Below, piece by piece: positions 49,058 through 53,968 of a stretch of 53,968 nucleotides of DNA; the stretch's first letter is position 1, and every line of letters begins with the position of its first letter. The position numbers and the translations under genes are program-made. This stretch comes from a virus. The notes under the pieces are model-generated. The model had not been told where the DNA came from. It did not search any database and saw only the letters and a list, made by a program, of their open reading frames with translations. Location: IMG/VR virus record IMGVR_UViG_3300049020_000042, positions 1 to 53,968 of that record. The stretch is one strand, 5' to 3'.

Positions 49058-49239
49058 AAGATATCAAGGAGAAACTCACCTATGAGGAATGGCGGGCCAC
49101 CATCAAAGTCGATGCATCAGACGAGTACGTGAATGACGTGTTCGCCCTGCATGGAATAGACTTTGAAGCCCAGGTTGAACAATCCCTCAAGGGTGAATAC
49201 CTGATCTATTGTCGGGAATTTGAAGACTTCGACATGTAA
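49054..49239 (+). CDS. Small acidic hypothetical protein
   Basis: 61 residues, ATGA-coupled to queD. EKLTYEEWRATIKVDASDEY; ends YCREFEDFDM. No family recognised. Confidence 0.5.
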   Translation: MKDIKEKLTYEEWRATIKVDASDEYVNDVFALHGIDFEAQVEQSLKGEYLIYCREFEDFDM

Positions 49240-49248
49240 CCCCAATCT

Positions 49249-49656
49249 TCATTTCTTTTCCGCTCTTCTCTTTTCCGCCCTGGCACCAGCCTCCAGGGCG
49301 GTTTTTGCCTTATGGCATGGAACGCATAACGTTTGGAGATTGGGTAATTGCCAAAACGTTAGATCACCCTGAGCTTCAATCAATGGCTGGATGTGATCCA
49401 GATGCCAACCGTGATTCCGTCTCTCACATTGAGTTCCGCAGGAACGACAGACTCCCTTATCTCTTTTCCACACAACCTTTCTGGCCTCACTGGGCCAGAA
49501 CATAAGTTGATATTCCTTAACGCAAGCTGGATGCCATCTTGCTCTTGATTCCTTGCCAGTCCTAGTAAGACCAATGGCTTGATTGCACCAACGGCATGTT
49601 CCAACCGGAGTGCAATCAAAGTGAGGGGGAAGTGGTGGTTTTCTATGAGCGCTCAT
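49249..49656 (-). CDS. HNH endonuclease (late)
   Basis: 135 residues. Four CxxC-type pairs: CRWC, CRSC, and CVPC with the HNH centre WHLDHIQPLIEAQGD and LQTLCVPCHKAKT. Of the type found as stand-alone phage HNH nucleases. Controlled by a late promoter inside a hairpin that overlaps its ATG. Confidence 0.85.
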   Translation of the reverse strand: MSAHRKPPLPPHFDCTPVGTCRWCNQAIGLTRTGKESRARWHPACVKEYQLMFWPSEARKVVWKRDKGVCRSCGTQCERRNHGWHLDHIQPLIEAQGDLTFWQLPNLQTLCVPCHKAKTALEAGARAEKRRAEKK

Positions 49657-49676
49657 TGGGGATATTTATCCCCAAT
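49655..49676 (-). promoter_or_regulatory. Late promoter inside a 10-bp hairpin over the start codon
   Basis: Perfect 10-bp repeat (49655-49664 with 49667-49676, 2-base loop). The (-) strand late box ATAAATA (49669-49663) is at its centre and the ATG (49656-49654) overlaps its end. Late initiation would give an mRNA with almost no leader and no hairpin. Confidence 0.6.
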
Positions 49677-49679
49677 TTA

Positions 49680-49970
49680 TCACATGAAATCTTTAGGATC
49701 AAGTCCGCTACTGCGCCACACAATTTCAGCAGCGAATTGCCCTTGATGTGTAGCTCGACGAAGTCGTTCCTGGAACGTAATAGGTGGTGAACCTTTGGGA
49801 TCCTGATAGGCTTCCATCGAACCAAGCAGAATCCTATCATGGAATGCACGGCCTTTCTGATCTTCTGCTTTTCGACGGATTCTGGCTTTGTCCACTGCAT
49901 TAAGTGGCGGTAGCCCGAGATCATTTCTATTAGCTTCTACGAAGCGTTGGAGTTGAAGTTTGGGGTGCAT
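49680..49970 (-). CDS. Small basic hypothetical protein
   Basis: 96 residues. VDKARIRRKAEDQKGRAFHD and FQERLRRATHQGQFAAEIVW are helical and Arg-rich. A 7-bp repeat (49972-49978/49986-49992) lies next to a possible -10 (TATCAT, 49996-49991 on the (-) strand) and its right arm covers the AGGATG RBS. Confidence 0.55.
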   Translation of the reverse strand: MHPKLQLQRFVEANRNDLGLPPLNAVDKARIRRKAEDQKGRAFHDRILLGSMEAYQDPKGSPPITFQERLRRATHQGQFAAEIVWRSSGLDPKDFM

Positions 49971-50005
49971 AATTCATCCTTTCTAGATGAATGATAGCAT
50001 GAAAT

Positions 50006-50362
50006 TCATTTAACCAAATCAGATTTCATAATCTTCTTTATGATGCCTCGATACTGATGCGGATGTTCGCCACTAAGACTCAAGAACATCTCCCAGTTGT
50101 CATTGGTAGTCCAGAGGTTCATGAACTTTTCACCGTTCATGTCAATCACATATTCATTGGGATCATAGATTGATCCCAAGTATGCCAAGAACTTCAGCAT
50201 GAACATTTGGGGAATCTTAGGAAATGCTGCTGGTGACGTTCTATTCTTGGAGTCACGATAGAACGGGGTTGAATCCACTCCATCACTGCATCGAGTCCTG
50301 GCGATCTGAAAGTAGAAATTCATACCAGGACGGTCAACAAACGGGTTATCACTGATTCTCAT
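50006..50362 (-). CDS. Hypothetical protein
   Basis: 118 residues. LWTTNDNWEMFLSLSGEHPH near the C-terminus is loosely similar to the DDW-LxG proteins at 45494 and 46295. No further clue to function. Confidence 0.5.
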   Translation of the reverse strand: MRISDNPFVDRPGMNFYFQIARTRCSDGVDSTPFYRDSKNRTSPAAFPKIPQMFMLKFLAYLGSIYDPNEYVIDMNGEKFMNLWTTNDNWEMFLSLSGEHPHQYRGIIKKIMKSDLVK

Positions 50363-50388
50363 AATACTGAATGAAGTTGATGCGTGCC

Positions 50389-50417
50389 AGTATACTGCTA
50401 AATCAAATTCTTTTCAA
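50389..50417 (-). promoter_or_regulatory. Sigma70-like promoter on the (-) strand
   Basis: TTGAAA (50417-50412), 17-base spacer, TATACT (50394-50389). ATACTG/CAGTAT (50388-50393 with 50364-50369) pairs the -10 region with bases just before the ATG. Confidence 0.55.
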
Positions 50418-50810
50418 TCCCAAGTGAAGATTGTCTGCCAATATTGGGGCATGTTTGAACCTATCATTCACTGACTCAACGGATAGACGAGAATCGATAA
50501 TCTCAAAGAGTTTGTCGTCGTAGACGGTCATCACGTCAACCTTCACACTCAGGTCTGAGATCGAAATCGTTCTCAAATCCTCAATAAGAGCGCCGATCAT
50601 TTTGGAGCATCCAACGGTCCATATACCATCTGGTATATAATCGACAAAGTTTTTCCTTAGTTCGGTAATCGCCACCCCTCTCCGCAGAACTTCTGCGAAC
50701 AAGTTATCTCTGAACTTATCCACACTGGCAGTCATGAAGAATTTGGTATTGAACACCATATGTTCATGTTCGTCATCGTAGGTGCCGTAAGATATAATTG
50801 CTTGTTCCAT
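50403..50810 (-). CDS. Hypothetical protein
   Basis: 135 residues. KFFMTASVDKFRDNLFAEVL, SKMIGALIEDLRTISISDLS and VKVDVMTVYDDKLFEIIDSR give an alpha/beta pattern. No SD before the ATG; a 32-bp palindrome lies 14 bases upstream. Confidence 0.55.
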   Translation of the reverse strand: MEQAIISYGTYDDEHEHMVFNTKFFMTASVDKFRDNLFAEVLRRGVAITELRKNFVDYIPDGIWTVGCSKMIGALIEDLRTISISDLSVKVDVMTVYDDKLFEIIDSRLSVESVNDRFKHAPILADNLHLGLKRI

Positions 50811-50824
50811 AAAGATGAGAAATG

Positions 50825-50856
50825 ATAATGGCAGGTAGAATTCTACCTGCCATTAT
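50825..50856. repeat. Perfect 32-bp palindrome overlapping a -10 box
   Basis: Bases 50825-50840 mirror 50841-50856 exactly. On the (-) strand TATAAT occupies 50857-50852, so the palindrome starts in the -10 box and covers the initiation site of the gene at 50810. Confidence 0.7.
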
Positions 50857-50872
50857 ACGACTGAATGATGAA

Positions 50873-51421
50873 TCAATGACTCACTGTTACGTCGATCCAA
50901 TTCTTTTCACTGGTACTTGCTTGGATTTTTAAATGAGGGTACTTGGCCTTGGCAACCTGGATTCGACTATCTAAGATCTTACTCGATTCTCTGGATAGAA
51001 TTTCCCAGTCGTAATCACCGTCATCTTCTTCACCCGGAGGCATCTCCCAAATCCCCCAATGACGCAAACCAAATGTAGCCACCGTGTTATTGCTGTGGAA
51101 GTCTTCCTCCAGTTCTGGTTCACGAACATCCATCCATCTGTCATGTGGATAATTCATCAAGTCATTATGAATTTCATTGGCCACATCTAGGAGAATTTTT
51201 GTATTCTTGTGACTGGGTGGAACAACACTATAGAGACCACGACCGACTTTCTGCCCCGCAATATAACCTGGAACTTGCAATCCATGTTCTGCGGCTACAC
51301 TGAGAATTTCTTCCCTCGTCAGTGAACCAACCCTGCTACCAAACTTCATCTTGGCAAGATCGTGAAATCCTTCTGGAGTTGCTCGCTTCTTGGAAGCTTC
51401 TACGATTTGGCTGTATCTCAT
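50873..51421 (-). CDS. Hypothetical protein with possible capsid-targeting N-terminus
   Basis: 182 residues. Starts MRYSQIVEASKKRATPEG, sharing MRYS-x-I-x-E with the kinase-like protein at 48482. QVPGYIAGQKVGRGLYSVVP could be a small glycine-rich loop. The rest (DYDWEILSRESSKILDSRIQ) is unrecognised. The (-) leader shares a 10-bp inverted repeat with the divergent gene at 51512. Confidence 0.55.
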   Translation of the reverse strand: MRYSQIVEASKKRATPEGFHDLAKMKFGSRVGSLTREEILSVAAEHGLQVPGYIAGQKVGRGLYSVVPPSHKNTKILLDVANEIHNDLMNYPHDRWMDVREPELEEDFHSNNTVATFGLRHWGIWEMPPGEEDDGDYDWEILSRESSKILDSRIQVAKAKYPHLKIQASTSEKNWIDVTVSH

Positions 51422-51511
51422 GCTATTCCTTACAATGAAAATTGTCTATTGTCTATTTACAATTCGTTTAGGACGTACTTTCATTGTACAATGAATTGAA
51501 AGGAACAAAAC

Positions 51512-51979
51512 ATGAGTGCTCAAATTTTTAAGCCACCGAGATCGGAATATTTGTTGAACAACAGCCCCTCAGTATTTCTAGCTGGGTCGATTGACAATGG
51601 AAAATCCGGAGATTGGGCCAAAACACTCACGGACTCTCTTTCTGATCTGAATATCAACATTCTGAATCCCAGGCGTGATGATTGGAATCCTAACATCACC
51701 CAGTCTATTGATGACCCTACGTTCAATGAACAAGTCCATTGGGAATTGAGGGGCATGGAAGTAAGTAAAACGATTGCGATGTATTTTGAACCAGAATCGG
51801 TATCGCCTATTACCTTGCTGGAATTCGGTCTGTGGGTTCGCTCTGGAAAACTCGTCGTTGCTTGCCCACCTGGGTTCTGGAGAAGGGGAAATCTGGAGGT
51901 CACGGGTGATCGATATGATGTTCCTATCCTGAATTCATTGTCTGAGCTTTCACAAGAAATTAGACGCAGACACTCTTGA
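51512..51979 (+). CDS. Nucleoside 2-deoxyribosyltransferase-like protein
   Basis: 155 residues. SVFLAGSIDNGKSGDWAKTL, NPRRDDWNPN, VHWELRGMEVSKTIAMYFEP and ITLLEFGLWVRSGKLVVACP follow the order of the Nuc_deoxyri_tr2 family, with the catalytic Glu in LLEFG. Such enzymes cut or transfer the N-glycosidic bond of (deoxy)nucleosides; some are signal-degrading or base-modifying. AAAGGAAC precedes the ATG. Confidence 0.75.
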   Translation: MSAQIFKPPRSEYLLNNSPSVFLAGSIDNGKSGDWAKTLTDSLSDLNINILNPRRDDWNPNITQSIDDPTFNEQVHWELRGMEVSKTIAMYFEPESVSPITLLEFGLWVRSGKLVVACPPGFWRRGNLEVTGDRYDVPILNSLSELSQEIRRRHS

Positions 51980-52017
51980 TGTGCTGAATAACGGTGTTAG
52001 ATTAGTCAAATGACTAA
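51976..52017 (+). promoter_or_regulatory. Sigma70-like promoter predicting a leaderless mRNA
   Basis: TTGATG (51976-51981, overlapping the previous stop), 16-base spacer, TAGATT (51998-52003), six bases, ATG 52010. A 7-bp repeat (52002-52008/52011-52017) is centred on the ATG. Confidence 0.5.
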
Positions 52018-52492
52018 AAAGCCCGTCTCACCGTTATTTCCATCCAAGAGCGCAAAAGCGAGAGTCAAGGACGCTTTACCCGTACCTACTACCTGTCATC
52101 TGTGTAATGGTCGGGTGGAAATGATCTGCAACTCAAAGATCTATGGTCAGATGTACGGTATATGGCCTTGGGCTTATCGGTGCACTGAATGTAAGGCCTA
52201 TGTGGGTATTCATGAATACACGGATATTCCCCTAGGTACCCTCGCCAATTACGAGATGAGGGAAGCCAGAAAGCACGCTAAGAAGTTATTCAATCCCTTG
52301 TGGCAAGGGGGTGAAATGACTAGAAGCGAGGCATATCAATGGTTGGCGGAACAACTACAAATACCAGCTAGTGAATGTCATATTGCGATGTTTGATGTTG
52401 ATCGTTGTAATGCTGCGATCCATTGCATCGTAAATCGCAAAGAGAAAACCTACACACTTGATGACTTAGCGGCAAAATTTTCCCGTAGATGA
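52010..52492 (+). CDS. DUF3268-type zinc-finger protein
   Basis: 160 residues. CHLCNGRVEM (about 31-40) and YRCTECKAYVGIHEYTDIPL (about 58-77) supply the two CxxC pairs; GTLANYEMREARKHAKKLFN follows as in DUF3268. The C-terminal 60 residues (MTRSEAYQWLAEQLQIPAS) look like a small helical add-on. Molecular role unknown. Confidence 0.75.
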   Translation: MTKKPVSPLFPSKSAKARVKDALPVPTTCHLCNGRVEMICNSKIYGQMYGIWPWAYRCTECKAYVGIHEYTDIPLGTLANYEMREARKHAKKLFNPLWQGGEMTRSEAYQWLAEQLQIPASECHIAMFDVDRCNAAIHCIVNRKEKTYTLDDLAAKFSRR

Positions 52493-52493
52493 G

Positions 52494-52522
52494 TTGACCT
52501 TTTCGTTCATTTGGTGTATAAT
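52494..52522 (+). promoter_or_regulatory. Near-consensus promoter with TTCATTTGGTG element
   Basis: TTGACC (52494-52499), 17-base spacer, TATAAT (52517-52522). The 11-mer lies at 52506-52516, touching the -10 box. AAGGAGA precedes ATG 52552. Confidence 0.7.
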
Positions 52523-52551
52523 ATCAACATCAACGGAACAAGGAGAACAAC

Positions 52552-52839
52552 ATGTCGCAAGGAAAATACAGCCCAGTACTCGTCGTTAAGCCCCGCAATT
52601 TCAATTGCTACGGCAAGGTTCCAGCTCCTTGGTCCTTGGAATTGGAGAAGGCTGGCGTGGTTTATGACGAAAAGACTATGTTCGCCGATTTCGATGATGA
52701 AGGATATGATTCCTACGGTTATTCCAGCTTTGACTCAGGGGGTAATTTTGTGGGGTTTGGTCAAGGCGTCGATCGCCAAGGTTACACGGAACTGGATTAT
52801 CTGCGCATGAGCCCAGAAGAGTTCCATGACTGCTACTAA
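52552..52839 (+). CDS. Small acidic, Tyr/Gly-rich hypothetical protein
   Basis: 95 residues. The middle is low complexity (DDEGYDSYGYSSFDSGGNFV). The strong promoter and RBS predict high early expression. Could be a host-directed protein; no homologue recognised. Confidence 0.6.
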   Translation: MSQGKYSPVLVVKPRNFNCYGKVPAPWSLELEKAGVVYDEKTMFADFDDEGYDSYGYSSFDSGGNFVGFGQGVDRQGYTELDYLRMSPEEFHDCY

Positions 52840-52855
52840 ATTGCCTGGAACAATT

Positions 52856-53065
52856 ATGACACTCGAACGCAAGATCAAGATCGAAATGGAAATCTGGTGT
52901 TCAACACCACTGGAATTCCATAACCTAATGGCAGACCTGCAAAGTGCTGATCTTTGCCATTATGTCAATGGCAAAGATGGTGGTTATGGCTTTGAAGTCA
53001 AGACCGAACAGTTTGATGAAACCACGATTCGCAAGGCACTCGGGTTTAAGAAGTCTCAGGTTTGA
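52856..53065 (+). CDS. Small hypothetical protein
   Basis: 69 residues from ATG 52856; an upstream ATG at 52826 lies inside the previous gene. KIKIEMEIWCSTPLEFHNLM and YGFEVKTEQFDETTIRKALG suggest a beta-alpha-beta fold. Convergent with, and overlapping by 20 bases, the next gene. Confidence 0.5.
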   Translation: MTLERKIKIEMEIWCSTPLEFHNLMADLQSADLCHYVNGKDGGYGFEVKTEQFDETTIRKALGFKKSQV

Positions 53066-53666
53066 CCTGGTACGATTGTTCCAACTGAGTCAACAAGGTA
53101 TCAAGAATTATAATCGCCAGCTCTTCGTTGTTAATACCTCTGTTGCTTTGAGATTTAAACCAGATCTGCTCACCGAAATTATTTTTGGTCATCCTCAGGG
53201 AGTTTGAACTTGGCCAACCTTGAAAAGGATTGTAGTTTTCCTTTTCAAGGTTTTCATCATTGAACACCTTGTATTCTTCCCAAGGAATATAGGTGATCGA
53301 CTGCATCTCAAGAAAAGGTTCAACCTTTGCATGTCTCGTTGATTGATCGTCACTCATGATTGTGTACATGATGTGAGTATTTTTTAGAGATGGGAACTTG
53401 ATATAGAACGCATTCTGAATGTCAATCAGATGTTCGAATGGCACATCCACGTAATCAAGATCTCGATACTTGCCAATTTGAATCAATGATTGAAGCTCCG
53501 GATCCAGGCATTCCACCTCTTTGGTTATGATATCGAAAATCACACCCAAGGCAATATCACCATCGTGAATTCTATCCTCGATGGGCTTCAGGTTGTAGGC
53601 CAAGATGGCGTCATCGAGTTTCTTTTTATTTGAGACAGCTTTTAACCGTTCGTTGAAGGTGCGCAT
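53046..53666 (-). CDS. Hypothetical protein
   Basis: 206 residues. DRIHDGDIALGVIFDIITKE and ITYIPWEEYKVFNDENLEKE are the most distinctive parts. No known domain. Starts MRTFNERLKAV, slightly like a T4 capsid-targeting sequence but without the I/L-x-E site. Confidence 0.55.
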   Translation of the reverse strand: MRTFNERLKAVSNKKKLDDAILAYNLKPIEDRIHDGDIALGVIFDIITKEVECLDPELQSLIQIGKYRDLDYVDVPFEHLIDIQNAFYIKFPSLKNTHIMYTIMSDDQSTRHAKVEPFLEMQSITYIPWEEYKVFNDENLEKENYNPFQGWPSSNSLRMTKNNFGEQIWFKSQSNRGINNEELAIIILDTLLTQLEQSYQVKPETS

Positions 53667-53670
53667 TGCT

Positions 53671-53715
53671 TTGACTTTATTTCATTTGATGCCATAATGG
53701 TACCATTATGGCATC
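53671..53715 (+). promoter_or_regulatory. Promoter with 28-bp palindrome over the -10 box
   Basis: TTGACT (53671-53676), 16-base spacer, CATAAT (53693-53698); TTCATTTGATG at 53681-53691. A perfect palindrome (53688-53715) covers the -10 and the initiation site. Confidence 0.6.
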
Positions 53716-53735
53716 TTCCCCGAAAGAGAACAACA

Positions 53736-53968
53736 ATGACAGATTCAGATTTGGTGGAAATAAAGCTCACACAAGCAATTACGAAGGAATTTGCTATTGC
53801 CTTTCTGGAGGTTTTCTTCATCCTGAATCCCTTAATCAGAACCAAAACTTCCTTGCAAATGCGAGCAGCCCGTGACAGAGATATGGACCGGCTTGTTAAA
53901 TGGGACATTGACAACTGGTTTACTGACGAAGAAATGAAAGGTTTGAGTTTGGTTGGAGTGACGGAAAA
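53736..53968 (+). CDS. N-terminal part of a gene cut by the window edge
   Basis: 77 codons visible. ATG 53736 lies after GAGAAC. FAIAFLEVFFILNPLIRTKT is hydrophobic; the rest is charged (RDRDMDRLVKWDIDNW). No family recognised. Confidence 0.5.
   Translation, partial: MTDSDLVEIKLTQAITKEFAIAFLEVFFILNPLIRTKTSLQMRAARDRDMDRLVKWDIDNWFTDEEMKGLSLVGVTE

Noticed and set aside
49643-49924. 93-codon (-) frame overlapping the gene at 49680
   Set aside because: Runs into the HNH gene and through its late promoter hairpin; the frame 49680-49970 has the RBS and cleaner boundaries.

Overview
The window looks like a 54 kb piece of a large, T4-related contractile-tailed (myovirus-type) phage genome of a Gram-negative host. 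The evidence is a near-complete T4-style neck/tail gene set (gp13-, gp14-, gp15-, gp18-, gp19- and gp4-like proteins, plus a probable gp16-like small terminase), T4-type late promoters (ATAAATA), T4-type nucleotide-metabolism enzymes (thymidylate synthase, DHFR, dNMP kinase, glutaredoxin, RNase H/FEN nuclease) and four HNH/GIY-YIG endonucleases. Genes are tightly packed, often with ATGA or TAATG overlaps. No gene-free stretch exceeds about 300 bases. No convincing tRNA, CRISPR array or insertion sequence was seen.

Layout. 1-7 kb (+): a truncated gene, a T-fold (QueD-like) protein, a GT-B glycosyltransferase, GTP cyclohydrolase I, and two late-type fibre genes including a 747-residue Asp-box fibre. 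7-15 kb (+): phosphoribosyltransferase with a GIY-YIG endonuclease overlapping its end, a phage-type QueE, a run of small paralogous proteins, a SLOG protein, FEN-type nuclease, CYTH protein and glutaredoxin. 15-24 kb (+): MoxR-type AAA+ ATPase paired with a metallopeptidase-like/VWA protein, a membrane protein/lipoprotein pair, ClpP, a secreted protein (-), a calcineurin-type phosphatase with a degenerate kinase-like N-terminus, an HNH enzyme and an H1-like basic-tailed protein. 24-27 kb (+): structured leader, coiled-coil protein, DHFR and thymidylate synthase. 26.7-42.7 kb (mainly -): morphogenesis block, with a candidate structured RNA at 32.7-33.0 kb and a homing endonuclease wedged into the start of gene 15 at 41.2 kb. 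42.8-47.7 kb (+): gp13, DEDDh exonuclease, Pth2 and many small proteins. 47.7-54 kb: kinase-like protein, QueD, HNH, nucleoside 2-deoxyribosyltransferase-like protein, DUF3268-type zinc protein and small unknowns.

How the genes fit together. FolE, QueD (and a second T-fold protein) and QueE form the early part of the 7-deazaguanine (preQ0) pathway, which in phages commonly feeds DNA base modification. QueC and a DNA transglycosylase are not in the window. ThyA, FolA, dNMP kinase and glutaredoxin support dNTP supply. The (-) block from about 42.7 to 28.9 kb builds neck, tail and head-completion parts from late promoters.

The most unusual signals are these. (1) A recurring architecture in which a promoter lies in the left arm or loop of an inverted repeat whose right arm holds the ribosome-binding site or start codon, so read-through and locally started mRNAs should be translated differently. 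(2) Several promoters whose -10 box ends 6 bases before the ATG, predicting leaderless mRNAs. (3) An expanded family of at least 13 small proteins sharing a C-terminal strand-helix motif of the type hhF-x5-A-x2-FKL. (4) Two copies of an intergenic element made of a shared core of about 33 bp plus three 21-bp iterations. (5) A multi-hairpin RNA candidate. (6) A duplicated gene-15 start flanking a homing endonuclease. (7) Two proteins starting MRYS[QE]I-x-E that resemble T4 capsid-targeting sequences, one of them kinase-like.
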